Part shown: in pieces, positions 52,201 to 55,869 of the stretch
Numbering within the stretch: position 1 is the first letter of the stretch
Layout: the number at the start of each line of letters is the position of its first letter
Assembly (NCBI GenBank): GCA_036250195.1
Contig: JAVHZZ010000010.1
Location: 111,535,069-111,599,068 of the forward strand
Origin: Mixophyes australis
Taxonomy: Eukaryota; Chordata; Amphibia; Anura; Limnodynastidae
Length of the DNA stretch: 64,000 nucleotides
Direction: 5' to 3'
The notes under the pieces: generated by a model
Told to the model about the DNA's origin: nothing
Database searches by the model: none
Seen by the model: only the letters and a program-made list of their open reading frames with translations
Position numbers and translations under genes: made by a program

Positions 52201-54361
52201 TTGTGACCATGTATCTAACCCTGGCTTCCCTGCACCTCACACTCTCACCCAATACCTGCTCGGAGGGTCATGAGCAGTATGGGTACAGAACTCTGGGTGA
52301 ACACCTGTCCCACATTAGGCTCTGTGCCCCCCGGCAGATAGAGCCAAGTAGGGTGAAGTGACTGCATCCTAAACTCTTTATGTATTGTGACAATTTATTT
52401 ATGTTGTGTATGGCAAATCCTGACCCTATTGCAGCTGAAATGACGATTCTTCATACCAGGGACAGGAGATCCTAGGGTGGTCTCTGCTGATAGACCCATT
52501 ACTATTGTATCTATGTGCTCAGAGATACAACAGTAACATCCAGAGGAGTAACAGGGTTATTTAATGTCAGCCGCTCTCTGGCTTCGCTCATTACCAAGGT
52601 GCAGTGTGTGCCATGTACAACCCACAGTGCTGCTTATTGGACTTTTTGTTTTGCGTGAAAACTAGAAACGACTGTGCATGAAAATCCCAGGAGATGAGAG
52701 TGTGAGACCATCCTGTCTGTGCACAATTACTTCAGTCACAGAGACACAATCTGAACCTCTGGGCCATGTCTGCAGTTATGCTTTGACTTCCTACTAAATG
52801 GTTGGCTGATTATTTTATATACTTAATTCTATGCAATAAGTTCAGAGGAGAATAATGTTCCTCTTCAAAAGTTGAAACTCTGTCACTTACGTACTAAAAC
52901 ATTCATTATGGCTCTAATATAAATACTTGTGTTAGTAAGTAGACATCATGGTCTAATTTCAGTTGCTTTAATTTTGCACTAGATGAGGTAATATGTGACC
53001 TGACGTCACGTCTTACTGCAGAGCATCTCAGCACAGGTTACGTCAAACTCTCCCCCTCTAAATCTATATCTGTAGAAATATTTACAGATTTTTCAATGCA
53101 TTTAATATGGCTTCCGGCTTTATCAAAACATGTTTTATATTTCCGGCTCCCTCTAATTCAAGTTACACTTGTCGGAAGTGTCACATCAGCATCTCGTGTG
53201 CCACATTCATTACTGTCCGCTCAGCCCCCTGTGTGTCACACTCATTTTTATCCCACCAGCTCAGGGACACACGTGTAATGTCCCTGTGTGTCTCATGTGT
53301 ACTGCATGTCCCTGTGTGTGTCGTGTATGATCTATGTCCATGTGTGTGTCACGTATGATCTATGTCCCTGTGTAATCCATATGTCCCTGCGTGTCATGTA
53401 TGATCCCTGTCCCTGTGTGTGCCATGTATGATCTCTGTCCCTGTGTGTGCCATGTACGATCCATGTCCCTGTGTGTGCCATGCACGATCCATGTCCCTGT
53501 GTGTGCCATGTACAATCCATGTCCTTGTGTGTGCCATGTACGATCCATGTCCCTGTGTGTGCCATGTATGATCTCTGTCCCTGTGTGTGCCATGTACAAT
53601 CCATGTCCCTGTGTGTGCCATGTACGATCCATGTCCCTGTGTGTGCCATGTATGATCTCTGTCCCTGTGTGCCACGTACAATCCATGTCCCTGTGTGTGC
53701 CATGTACGATCCATGTCCCTGTGTGTGCCATGTACGATCCATGTCCCTGTGTGTGCCATGTACAATCCATGTCCCTGTGTGTGCCATGTACGATCCATGT
53801 CCCTGTGTGTGCCATGTACGATCCATGTCCCTGTGTGTGCCATGTATGATCTCTGTCCCTGTGTGTGCCATGTACAATCCATGTCCCTGTGTGTGCCATG
53901 TACGATCCATGTCCCTGTGTGTGCCATGTACGATCCATGTCCCTGTGTGTGCCATGTACGATCCATGTCCCTGTGTGTGCCATGTACGATCCATGTCCCT
54001 GTGTGTGCCATGTACGATCCATGTCCCTGTGTGTGCCATGTACAATCCATGTCCCTGTGTGTGCCATGTACGATCCATGTCCCTGTGTGTGCCATGTACG
54101 ATCCATGTCCCTGTGTGTGCCATGTACGATCCATGTCCCTGTGTGTGCCATGTATGATCTCTGTCCCTGTGTGTGCCATGTACAATCCATGTCCCTGTGT
54201 GTGCCATGTACAATCCATGTCCCTGTGTGTGCCATGTACGATCCATGTCCCTGTGTGTGCCATGTACAATGCATGTCCCTGTGTGTGCAGCGGGCAGGGG
54301 GTGGCACAGTGGGGAAGGGTCTCACCTTGTGTCTGAACTCTCGGGCTATCTTCCTCTCCAT
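5474..54361 (-). CDS. ush1c: Harmonin (USH1C), long isoform, 23 exons, 3' end outside window
   Basis: Harmonin is a PDZ scaffold of hair-cell stereocilia, photoreceptors and the intestinal brush border, where it links cadherin-23, protocadherins and myosin VII complexes (known for the family). Seen here: 23 minus-strand exons with AG/GT borders and matching phases, 790 codons. Domain order by residue: harmonin N-terminal domain about 1-82, PDZ1 about 84-170 with carboxylate loop GLGL at 97-100, PDZ2 about 211-293 with loop GMGC at 224-227, first coiled coil about 300-390, second coiled coil about 425-510, PST-rich region about 515-735, and PDZ3 from about 748, cut after residue 790. The family's long form is roughly 850-900 residues, so about 60-110 are missing to the left. 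The exons of the long form are present and in frame, so the gene looks intact. Identity is certain from the PDZ1, PDZ2 and N-terminal sequences; individual small exons are less certain. Confidence 0.97.
5904..5957 (-). CDS. ush1c: ush1c exon 22, just before PDZ3
   Basis: 54 bases encoding [18 protein letters not shown], matching mammalian FTPEQIMGKDVRLLRIKK. Acceptor TTTTTTAG|TTT, donor AAAAAG|GTAAAA. Symmetric phase 0. Confidence 0.95.
7027..7094. mobile_element. Terminal fragment of a hAT-like element
   Basis: Read on the minus strand it begins CAGGGCCGTCTTGGCTTTAT and continues through GGCCCCCGGGCACAGC. This form of end (CAGGGCCGTCTT) is typical of vertebrate hAT non-autonomous elements. 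Only one end is present. Confidence 0.4.
7156..7197 (-). CDS. ush1c: ush1c exon 21, 42-base exon
   Basis: Encodes [14 protein letters not shown], matching mammalian DFRKYEEGFDPYSM. Acceptor TTCATTGAG|GGT, donor ACAATG|GTAAGT. Symmetric phase 0. Confidence 0.93.
7841..7903 (-). CDS. ush1c: ush1c exon 20
   Basis: 63 bases encoding [20 protein letters not shown] and Q, matching the mammalian [16 protein letters not shown] segment before PDZ3. Acceptor GGCTGCAG|CCG... reads CTGCAG|CCG; donor CGACAA|GTAACC. Symmetric phase 0. Confidence 0.93.
7975..8172. repeat. Minisatellite, 16-bp unit, about 12 copies
   Basis: Unit ATCACCTATACAGCAC, with a block of GTCACC variants in the middle. Ush1c intron 19, about 70 bases upstream of exon 20 in transcript direction. 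Confidence 0.95.
8665..8784 (-). CDS. ush1c: ush1c exon 19, PST-rich region
   Basis: 120 bases encoding [20 protein letters not shown], then [20 protein letters not shown]. Mammals have SKPVM followed by PNFIYRPAVKSE. Acceptor GGAATGCAG|CAG, donor CCTCTG|GTAAGA. Symmetric phase 0. Confidence 0.94.
8850..9050. repeat. Minisatellite, about 34-bp unit, five to six copies
   Basis: Units contain GGAGCAGCATGCAGCGGAAC and ACGTGACCGGGCGC, with some shortened copies. GC-rich, with SphI-like GCATGC and CACGTG palindromes. Ush1c intron 18, about 65 bases upstream of exon 19. Confidence 0.9.
9051..11448. other. Ush1c intron 18, unique-looking part
   Basis: AT-rich intronic sequence between exons 18 and 19. 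No conserved coding segment, RNA gene or recognisable transposon was seen; the small open frames here have no splice or codon support. Confidence 0.5.
11449..11898 (-). CDS. ush1c: ush1c exon 18, PST-rich region
   Basis: 450 bases, 150 codons, the largest exon. It contains [20 protein letters not shown] (mammals RFAGGLHLHTTDLDD), followed by proline-rich stretches such as [27 protein letters not shown] and TYPPSPK. The PST region contributes to actin-filament binding and bundling in harmonin b (known for the family). Acceptor TTGAGCAG|GGA, donor CCAAAG|GTGAGC. Shorter than the mammalian PST segment. Confidence 0.93.
11978..12290 (+). mobile_element. tRNA-like SINE, plus strand, in ush1c intron 17
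   Basis: Starts with a tRNA-like region: A-box-like TGGCTCAGTGGTTATC and B-box-like GAGTTCAATTC. The body includes TGTGTGGAGTTTGTGCGTTT, and the 3' tail GCGGAATTAGTGGCGCTATA leads to short GATGAAGATGAT repeats. The same tail occurs at 28178-28322 and 30037-30110. Family name not assigned; the type is common in anuran genomes. Confidence 0.75.
12345..12895. repeat. Minisatellite, 43-bp unit, about 13 copies
   Basis: Unit contains TGATGTCACTGGTTCCTAGT and GGATAGGCTGCACTCTCAG, with alternating GATATC/GATGTC and TTCC/TACC variants. Ush1c intron 17. Confidence 0.97.
13182..13298 (-). CDS. ush1c: ush1c exon 17
   Basis: 117 bases encoding [20 protein letters not shown], then [19 protein letters not shown], nearly identical to the long mammalian isoform. 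Acceptor TGACCAAG|GTC, donor CATGAG|GTAAGA. Symmetric phase 0. Confidence 0.96.
13385..13480. mobile_element. Short inverted-repeat element with ZNF143-like motif
   Basis: GTTGTGGAACTACAAGTGCC is followed 30 bases later by TGCTGGGGCTTGTGGTTCC, its imperfect inverse. The GGAACTACAAG...CAGCA/TGCTGGG...TTGT form is typical of a small palindromic repeat seen in vertebrates. Ush1c intron 16; no target duplication found. Confidence 0.4.
14044..14196 (-). CDS. ush1c: ush1c exon 16, second coiled coil
   Basis: 153 bases encoding [20 protein letters not shown], then [20 protein letters not shown] and [11 protein letters not shown]. This is the second coiled coil, found only in long harmonin isoforms; mammals have [18 protein letters not shown]. 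Acceptor ATCTTTAG|AAA, donor CAGGAG|GTAATT. Symmetric phase 0. Confidence 0.95.
14197..15893. other. Ush1c intron 15, nothing recognised
   Basis: No exon-like segment with both splice sites in phase, no array and no clear transposon were seen. Confidence 0.5.
15894..15946 (-). CDS. ush1c: ush1c exon 15, short acidic linker
   Basis: 53 bases encoding (T)[17 protein letters not shown]. The sequence is poorly conserved, but position, phase 1 entry, phase 0 exit and the ending Q match the mammalian acidic linker exon before the second coiled coil. Acceptor CTCCCCAG|CCG, donor AACAG|GTCGGG (weak). It is needed to restore frame between exons 14 and 16. Confidence 0.75.
15947..17733. other. Ush1c intron 14, nothing recognised
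   Basis: The region around 16320-16390 carries AACTACAACCCCCTGGGAGA, which weakly resembles a ZNF143-motif repeat. 17100-17300 is very AT-rich. Otherwise no feature is supported. Confidence 0.45.
17734..17858 (-). CDS. ush1c: ush1c exon 14, end of first coiled coil
   Basis: 125 bases encoding [20 protein letters not shown], then [21 protein letters not shown] (21 residues, split [11 protein letters not shown] / [10 protein letters not shown]). The KKEWEEDWG core matches mammalian KKQWEEDWG. Acceptor TTTCCAG|GAT, donor CAAGA|GTAAGT, phases 2/1 as in mammals. Confidence 0.94.
18227..18292 (-). CDS. ush1c: ush1c exon 13, first coiled coil
   Basis: 66 bases encoding [20 protein letters not shown] and K, continuing the coiled coil (mammals [20 protein letters not shown]). 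Acceptor CCCACAG|GAG. The donor AA|GTGCGC is weak but keeps phase 2, so the left border is the least certain in this part of the gene. Confidence 0.82.
18806..19005. repeat. Minisatellite, 79-bp unit, about 2.5 copies
   Basis: The unit GGGGGAGCAGGGTACAGACA ... CAGGTGCCACTC is repeated almost exactly. Its end lies about 25 bases from the exon 12 donor, in ush1c intron 12. Confidence 0.93.
19030..19172 (-). CDS. ush1c: ush1c exon 12, start of first coiled coil
   Basis: 143 bases encoding [20 protein letters not shown], then [20 protein letters not shown] and EQQEKEK, a charged helix that starts the first coiled coil. Acceptor ATCCCCAG|GGC. Two donors overlap (AAAG|TGTAAGT and AAAGT|GTAAGT); the second keeps phase 2, which exon 13 needs. 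Confidence 0.94.
19195..19266. repeat. TA/CA microsatellite
   Basis: Two TA runs followed by ACACACAC, in ush1c intron 11 immediately upstream of exon 12. Confidence 0.95.
20172..20228 (-). CDS. ush1c: ush1c exon 11, end of PDZ2
   Basis: 57 bases encoding [19 protein letters not shown], the last helix and strand of PDZ2 (mammals AVNVLKSSRSLTISIV). Acceptor CATCCAG|GCA, donor GATCG|GTGAGT. Symmetric phase 0. Confidence 0.94.
20498..20557 (-). CDS. ush1c: ush1c exon 10, PDZ2
   Basis: 60 bases encoding [20 protein letters not shown], which differs from the mammalian exon at about two residues. Acceptor CTGCAAG|GTC, donor AAGGAG|GTAAAT. Symmetric phase 0. Confidence 0.97.
20665..21190. repeat. 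Polypurine minisatellite, 15-23-bp units
   Basis: Repeats of GGCTGGAAGGAAGGAGGGA with length variants, plus three spacers reading ACCATAAAGGTAAAATAAAG. Almost pure purine on the plus strand. In the ush1c transcript each unit reads TCCTTCCTTCCAGCCTCC, a pyrimidine tract with a terminal CAG. Intron 9, about 110 bases upstream of exon 10. Confidence 0.97.
21690..22085. repeat. Diverged tandem duplication, about 235-bp period
   Basis: Copy one (near 21700-21860) and copy two (near 21930-22080) share GAGTTCTAT-TGACA, CATTACATT, AGCAACTCAAACT and CATAGGA at the same spacing, with many differences. Possibly the remains of a transposon. Confidence 0.6.
22560..22925 (+). mobile_element. Possible LTR-like or other TE remnant
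   Basis: Contains a T-run, TATAAACTCC and a later ATTAAATTG, resembling a solo LTR in layout. No terminal TG/CA pair or target duplication was established. Weak call in ush1c intron 9. Confidence 0.2.
23455..23605. mobile_element. Non-autonomous hAT element with 8-bp target duplication
   Basis: 151 bases from CAGAGGCGGAACTAGC to GTGCCATCACTG. Ends fit the hAT pattern (CAGAGGCGG / CATCACTG). Flanked by CCTCAGAC (23447-23454) and CCTCAGAT (23606-23613), an 8-bp target duplication with one mismatch. The interior is rich in GGGCCCC. It sits inside a degenerate minisatellite near exon 9. Confidence 0.75.
23606..23740. repeat. Degenerate minisatellite, about 36-bp unit, three to four copies
   Basis: Units read CTCAGA-AATGGCCGATAGATG, then AATATATA with drift. 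The right end lies about 10 bases from the exon 9 donor. Confidence 0.75.
23750..23834 (-). CDS. ush1c: ush1c exon 9, PDZ2
   Basis: 85 bases encoding (S)[19 protein letters not shown], then SLSAEVGLE, almost identical to mammalian PDZ2. Acceptor TTTGCAG|CAT, donor TAGAG|GTAAGT. Ends in phase 0. Confidence 0.97.
23990..24357. repeat. Compound minisatellite in ush1c intron 8
   Basis: Alternating units of CTGCTCTGACAACCCGCCAA, TGACAACTCA and ACACACCAGACT, arranged in several orders. About 12 copies of the GCTCTGACAAC core. Confidence 0.92.
25079..26519. repeat. Minisatellite, 33-bp unit, about 43 copies
   Basis: Unit contains CCTTACACCTGTGCCAGGCC and CCTCCCGTCACC. Variants (GCTAGG, CAGCCCCC, GGCTCCTATC, GGTCCCTC) recur in the same order, showing blocks of several units copied together. 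In the ush1c transcript each unit carries CACAGGTGTAAGG, a donor-like motif, next to G runs. Intron 8, ending about 100 bases downstream of exon 8. Confidence 0.98.
26621..26724 (-). CDS. ush1c: ush1c exon 8, start of PDZ2
   Basis: 104 bases encoding [17 protein letters not shown], then [17 protein letters not shown], with the PDZ2 ligand loop GMGC (GLGC in mammals). Acceptor CTCTGCAG|GAC, donor GATGCAG|GTGGGT. Phase 0 in, 2 out. Minisatellites lie about 100 bases away on each side. Confidence 0.95.
26818..27560. repeat. G-rich minisatellite, about 109-bp unit, about 7 copies
   Basis: Unit has GAGGGGGGGTGGGGGGGCAT, then CCATATAGTGGTGATGGGTG and GGTGGTGGTGTACCGGTGCT. Two subtypes, GGGGGGGTGGTATAATGG and GGGAGGCTAGAGGTATAATG, alternate in the left part to give a roughly 218-bp dimer. 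Dense G runs could form quadruplexes. Intron 7, about 95 bases upstream of exon 8. Confidence 0.97.
27850..28960 (-). pseudogene. Tc1-type transposase remnant
   Basis: On the minus strand the N-terminal helix-turn-helix region can be read near 28950-28740: [20 protein letters not shown], then [20 protein letters not shown]. Further on, segments typical of Tc1 DDE transposases follow but are broken by frameshifts and stops and by the SINE insertion. Not functional. Confidence 0.85.
28178..28322 (-). mobile_element. SINE 3'-tail insertion inside the Tc1 copy
   Basis: 145 bases starting ACATCATCAACATCATTTAT and including TATAGCGCCAACAAATTCCA. Flanked by ACTGT on both sides (28173-28177, 28323-28327), consistent with a short target duplication. 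Its tail matches the SINE at 11978-12290 in inverse orientation. Confidence 0.7.
28979..29862. repeat. Minisatellite born inside Tc1, 20-bp unit, about 44 copies
   Basis: Exact 20-base unit TATCACAGTACCGCACATCC (CCGC or CCAC/TCAC variants), no indels over 880 bases. A single CCTATCACAGTACCAC-like segment is a normal part of this Tc1 family between the terminal repeat and the transposase, so the array is a local expansion. The 60-base triple unit gives long open frames that are not proposed as genes. Confidence 0.97.
30037..30110 (-). mobile_element. SINE 3'-tail fragment
   Basis: CATCATCATCATTTATTTAT followed by ATAGCGCCAAATTCCGTAGC, the inverse of the tail of the SINE at 11978-12290. About 20 bases to the right of the Tc1 copy. 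Confidence 0.6.
30677..30858 (-). other. Exon-like open segment in intron 7, possible poison exon or chance
   Basis: 182 bases, open in one frame, with acceptor TTTGCTGCAG|GGG and donor GACCT|GTAAGT on the ush1c strand. The peptide starts [17 protein letters not shown] and is not recognised. It would enter in phase 0 and leave in phase 2, so splicing it to exon 8 shifts the frame. If real it would be a non-productive exon or part of another transcript. It may equally be chance. Confidence 0.15.
31160..31440 (+). pseudogene. L2/CR1-type LINE reverse transcriptase C-terminal fragment
   Basis: The plus strand reads [20 protein letters not shown], then [20 protein letters not shown] and [16 protein letters not shown]. 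The FHLRNI-RIRPFLS and SRLDYCN motifs are typical of vertebrate L2/CR1/Rex-type LINE polymerases. A fragment only. Confidence 0.8.
31605..31836. mobile_element. Harbinger-type MITE, 232 bp, TTA target duplication
   Basis: Terminal inverted repeats GGGGGGTATTCAATTGTTAG and its inverse ending ATTGAATACCCCCC. Flanked by TTA on both sides (31602-31604, 31837-31839), as expected for PIF/Harbinger. The interior is partly palindromic (TTAGCGTTAATACGGTAAT ... ATTACCGTATAAACGGTAAT). Confidence 0.88.
31840..32505. other. Intron 7 segment, probably TE-derived, unassigned
   Basis: Lies between the MITE and LINE tail-like sequence. Contains CTTTTATACAGTTCTGACATAA-type stretches that look LTR-like on the minus strand, but no paired ends were established. 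Confidence 0.25.
32515..32816 (+). mobile_element. LINE 3' end with AATAAT tail
   Basis: C/T-rich sequence followed by TACGGCGCTGTGGACCCTTT, CATAAATAAACG and an AATAAT microsatellite, typical of L2-type 3' ends. Possibly the end of the LINE whose polymerase fragment lies at 31160-31440, separated by later insertions. Confidence 0.55.
33334..36576. repeat. Minisatellite, 23-bp unit, about 140 copies
   Basis: Unit AGTACATGTAGAATAAGGTC plus AGT. Subtypes: ACATGT, ACGTGT, ACGCGT and ATATAT cores, and GTAGT versus GGAAG joints. The same subtype order recurs in distant blocks (near 33620-33800, 35460-35640 and 36080-36290), so multi-unit blocks were copied. Each unit holds TAAGGTCA. Ends 41 bases from the exon 7 donor in ush1c intron 7. 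Confidence 0.98.
36618..36675 (-). CDS. ush1c: ush1c exon 7
   Basis: 58 bases encoding [20 protein letters not shown], matching the mammalian linker between PDZ1 and PDZ2 (EPLTWQYVDQFVSE). Acceptor TTTCTAG|TTC, donor ACGGAG|GTAGAT. The donor lies only about 40 bases from the large 23-bp array. Confidence 0.94.
36947..36971 (-). CDS. ush1c: ush1c exon 6, 25-base microexon
   Basis: Encodes (H)VGMFPVK plus two bases of S, matching HIGLIPVKS of mammalian harmonin. Acceptor TCTCTGCAG|ATG, donor AAAAG|GTGACT. Intron 5 separating it from exon 5 is only 78 bases. Phases 1/2 fit both neighbours, which supports such a short exon. Confidence 0.9.
37050..37158 (-). CDS. ush1c: ush1c exon 5, end of PDZ1
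   Basis: 109 bases encoding [20 protein letters not shown], then [16 protein letters not shown] and one base of H. Acceptor TTTAAG|ATT, donor GAGAC|GTAAGT. Near identical to mammalian harmonin over this part of PDZ1. Confidence 0.97.
37258..37301. repeat. TA/CA microsatellite
   Basis: A TA run directly followed by a CA run, about 100 bases upstream of exon 5 in intron 4. Confidence 0.97.
37302..39673. other. Ush1c intron 4, nothing recognised
   Basis: No array, transposon or exon-like segment with both splice sites in phase was seen. Confidence 0.5.
39674..39812 (-). CDS. ush1c: ush1c exon 4, start of PDZ1
   Basis: 139 bases. Encodes the first half of PDZ1, including [20 protein letters not shown], with the GLGL ligand-carboxylate loop, then [20 protein letters not shown]. 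Acceptor ATCTCCAG|GAAG, donor CTCCAG|GTGAGG. Ends in phase 0. Confidence 0.97.
39832..39940. repeat. Minisatellite, 36-bp unit, three copies
   Basis: Unit contains ACATATATGTCACCCAAACA and TGCATGAGGAAACACT. Starts about 20 bases upstream of exon 4 in ush1c intron 3. Confidence 0.9.
40274..40417 (-). CDS. ush1c: ush1c exon 3
   Basis: 144 bases completing the N-terminal domain: [36 protein letters not shown], then DQLTPKRS. Acceptor CTGAAG|GTCC, donor TCAAG|GTAATG. Phases 2/2 match both neighbours. Confidence 0.96.
40495..41085. repeat. Minisatellite, 39-bp unit, about 15 copies
   Basis: Unit contains ATTATGGAAGGACACCAATC and CTCTAGCTCTAGAACAAC. Because 39 is a multiple of three, frames stay open on both strands; no gene is proposed. 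Begins about 80 bases upstream of exon 3, intron 2. Confidence 0.97.
41504..41797 (-). pseudogene. DIRS tyrosine recombinase C-terminal fragment
   Basis: The minus strand reads [20 protein letters not shown], then HSFTKN, matching the C-terminal region of DIRS tyrosine recombinases (ASVEQ-C-AATW-S-HTF). The catalytic arginines and most of the domain are absent. Confidence 0.8.
41811..41983. mobile_element. Hairpin MITE nested in the DIRS copy, CAG target duplication
   Basis: 173 bases from GGGGTAAATGTTTCAAGCTG to GCTCGATACATTTACCCC, flanked by CAG on both sides (41808-41810, 41984-41986). The interior is largely palindromic, including CTGATTGGTTGCTATAGGCA. Same family at 49332-49506 and 59310-59460. 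Confidence 0.85.
42004..42516 (-). pseudogene. DIRS reverse transcriptase fragment
   Basis: The minus strand reads [20 protein letters not shown], then [20 protein letters not shown] and [36 protein letters not shown] and the FLDD catalytic pair are reverse transcriptase motifs of the Ty3/DIRS kind. The frame breaks after about 170 residues. Confidence 0.9.
42800..43480 (-). pseudogene. DIRS gag-like fragment
   Basis: Broken minus-strand frames with [11 protein letters not shown] and [14 protein letters not shown], in the place of the DIRS gag upstream of the polymerase. Assigned by position and weak resemblance. Confidence 0.5.
44121..46142. other. Ush1c intron 2, right part, nothing recognised
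   Basis: Between the DIRS end and exon 2. No array, transposon or in-phase exon-like segment recognised. Confidence 0.5.
46143..46210 (-). CDS. ush1c: ush1c exon 2
   Basis: Encodes [20 protein letters not shown] plus YY and the first two bases of Q, in the harmonin N-terminal domain; the [14 protein letters not shown] core is nearly identical to mammals. Acceptor GTTGCAG|GTG, donor TATCA|GTAAGT. Length 68, phase 0 in and 2 out. Confidence 0.95.
46255..46560. repeat. Minisatellite, 32-bp unit, about nine copies, containing a donor-like site
   Basis: Unit CTGCCGGGATCACGCACCAC then GCTGCTCCCTAC. On the ush1c strand each copy reads GGCAG|GTAGGGAGC, the same sequence as the end and donor of the exon-like segment at 46553-46645, which forms the right edge of the array. 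Also about 45 bases upstream of exon 2. Confidence 0.95.
46553..46645 (-). CDS. Candidate unrecognised cassette exon in ush1c intron 1
   Basis: A 93-base segment, open for 31 codons, beginning [20 protein letters not shown] and ending in QQYIPRQ. It has a good acceptor (TCTGTTCCACAG|GAG) and donor (CGGCAG|GTAGGG) on the ush1c strand. It starts and ends in phase 0, so it could be inserted between exons 1 and 2 without changing frame. Mammalian harmonin has nothing here, and I do not recognise the peptide. Inclusion would split the first helices of the N-terminal domain. Immediately downstream, a 32-bp array repeats its donor sequence about nine times. It could be a real alternative exon, an exon of another transcript, a transposon fragment, or chance. 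Confidence 0.35.
47040..47278 (+). mobile_element. Probable LINE 3' end with poly(A)
   Basis: TTTTGGGCGTTTTTTTTTAT, then CTGTACAATAAATATACTTG followed by TTTAAAAAAAC, a 3' end with AATAAA and an A-rich tail. No coding part recognised. Intron 1. Confidence 0.4.
47279..48540. other. Ush1c intron 1 segment, nothing recognised
   Basis: No array, transposon or exon-like segment in phase was recognised. Confidence 0.45.
48555..49016. repeat. Tandem repeat, 149-bp unit, about three copies
   Basis: ACTCTGTGCTGCTGGGGACC starts copies at about 48555, 48704 and 48852, with a partial copy at 49000. Copies are nearly identical. Ush1c intron 1. Confidence 0.95.
49332..49506. mobile_element. Hairpin MITE with CTG target duplication
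   Basis: 175 bases from AGGGTAAATGTATCAACCTG to GCTTGATACATTTACCCC, flanked by CTG on both sides (49329-49331, 49507-49509). Same family as the MITE in the DIRS copy. Its right flank, GATATGGTTTCTGATTAACC, is shared in inverse orientation with 59240-59310. Confidence 0.82.
49600..51050. other. Ush1c intron 1 segment with one hAT-like end
   Basis: Near 50195-50275 the minus strand reads CAGGGCCGTAACTAGGGCTG, a hAT-type terminal sequence; the other end was not found. The rest is unassigned. Confidence 0.4.
51078..51252. repeat. CA/CG/CATA microsatellite
   Basis: ACACACAC mixed with ACGCGCATACAC and CATGCGCATACA. Ush1c intron 1. Open in several frames on both strands only because of the repeat. 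Confidence 0.96.
51253..53310. other. Ush1c intron 1 segment, partly TE-like
   Basis: 51840-52360 has short phrases such as CCTTGGATTCTGATTTTGCT that resemble LTR or leader sequence of vertebrate retroelements. No ends were established. The rest is unassigned. Confidence 0.3.
53320..54285. repeat. Minisatellite, 28-bp unit, about 34 copies
   Basis: Unit CATGTACGATCCATGTCCCT then GTGTGTGC, with TACAATCC and TATGATCT variants. Ends 40 bases from the exon 1 donor, so it fills the start of intron 1. Long open frames on both strands are repeat artefacts. Confidence 0.98.
54326..54361 (-). CDS. ush1c: ush1c exon 1, coding part, start codon
   Basis: Encodes [12 protein letters not shown], the first helix of the harmonin N-terminal domain, almost identical to mammalian harmonin. 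The ATG is at 54361-54359 and this start is fixed by homology. The donor follows at 54325 (AAG|GTGAGA). Ends in phase 0. The 5' UTR and transcription start are not resolved. Confidence 0.95.
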
Positions 54362-54460
54362 GGTGCTGCAGGTGACTGATACCAGGATCCTCGTCCCGAT
54401 CATGTAACAGCTGCTGCTCTCATGGAAGCAACTTTCTCATTGGTCAGAGAGGAAGAGCCA
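54362..54460 (-). promoter_or_regulatory. ush1c 5' flank and probable 5' UTR
   Basis: About 100 bases separate the ush1c ATG from the repeat-bearing element that starts near 54460. An inverted CCAAT (ATTGG at 54439-54443) is about 80 bases upstream of the ATG. No TATA box is evident. A second ATTGG at 54479-54483 belongs to the repeat element. The promoter assignment is by position only. Confidence 0.4.
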
Positions 54461-55690
54461 TCTGATACCTGTCCGCTGATTGGTCACAGCTGCCCCCTTG
54501 CCCTAAAAGCAAAGGATACATCCATTAACCCCTGCCCTGCTGAGCACACAGATAATTACATACATCCATTAACCCCTTCCCTGCTGAGCAGACAGATCAT
54601 AACATACATCCATTAACCCCTTCTCTGCTGAGCAGACAGATCATTACATACATCCATTAACCCCTTCACTGCTGAGCACACAGATCATTACATATATCCA
54701 TTAACCCCTTCTCTGCTGAGCACACAGAGCATTACATAATCCATTAACGCCTTCCCTGCTGAGCACACAGATCATTAAATACATCCATTAACCCCTTCCC
54801 TGCTGAGCACACAGATCATTACATATATCCATTAACCCCTTCTCTGCTGAGCACACAGATCATTACATAATCCATTAACGCCTTCCCTGCTGAGCACACA
54901 GATCATTAAATACATCCATTAACCCCTTCCCTGCTGAGCACACAGATCATTAAATACATCCATTAACCACTTCCCTGCTGAGCACACAGATCATTAAATA
55001 CATCCATTAACCCCTTCCCTGCTGAGCAGACAGATCATAACATACATCCATTAACCCCTTCTCTGCTGAGCAGATCATTACATACATCCATTAACCCCTT
55101 CCCTGCTGAGCACACAGATAATTACATATATCCATTAACCCCTTCACTGCTGAGCACACAGATCATTACATACATCCATTAACCCCTTCACTGCTGAGCA
55201 CACAGATCATTACATACATTCATTAACCCCTTCTCTGCTGAGCAGACAGATCATTACATACATCCATTAACCCCTGCCCTGCTGAGCAGACAGATCCTTA
55301 CATTCATCCATTAACCCCTGCCCTGCTGAGCACACAGATAATTACATACATCCATTAACCCCTTCTCTGCTGAGCAGACAGATCATAACATACATCCATT
55401 AACCCCTTCTCTGCTGAGCAGACAGATCATAACATACATCCATTAACCCCTGCCCTGCTGAGCACACAGATAATTACATACATCCATTAACCCCTTCTCT
55501 GCTGAGCACACAGATAATTACATACATCCATTAACCCCTTCTCTGCTGAGCACACAGATCATTAAATACATCCATTAACCCCTTCCCTGCTGAGCACACA
55601 GATCATTACATACATCCATTAACCCCTTCCCTGCTGAGCACAGATTATTACATACATCCATTAACCCCTTCCCTGCTGGGCACACAAGTT
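54461..55690. repeat. Minisatellite upstream of ush1c, about 44-bp unit, about 27 copies
   Basis: Unit CATTAACCCCTTCCCTGCTG, AGCACACAGATCATTACATA and CATC. The array is preceded by GCTGATTGGTCACAGCTGCC, CCCTTGCCCTAAAAGCAAAG, a leader also found before the related array at 57.6 kb. Confidence 0.97.
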
Positions 55691-55869
55691 ACTTACATAC
55701 ATTAATTAACCTATTCTGTGCTGATTACACATCAGTATTATGATCTGTAAATTCTTGTGTCATTTTCTCTCACTATTGAGAGAGAACTGGTTATAATATT
55801 ATGAATAAAAAGTAAAAATGATTTTTGTTTTCTTTCTTAAATCTAAGATTGGGGCAGTTCGGGGACTGT

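Noticed and set aside
53332..54407. Long open frames of 150-350 codons on both strands near ush1c exon 1
   Set aside because: Products of the 28-bp array (repeated [18 protein letters not shown] and [11 protein letters not shown]). One of them runs into real exon 1 only because the array abuts it.
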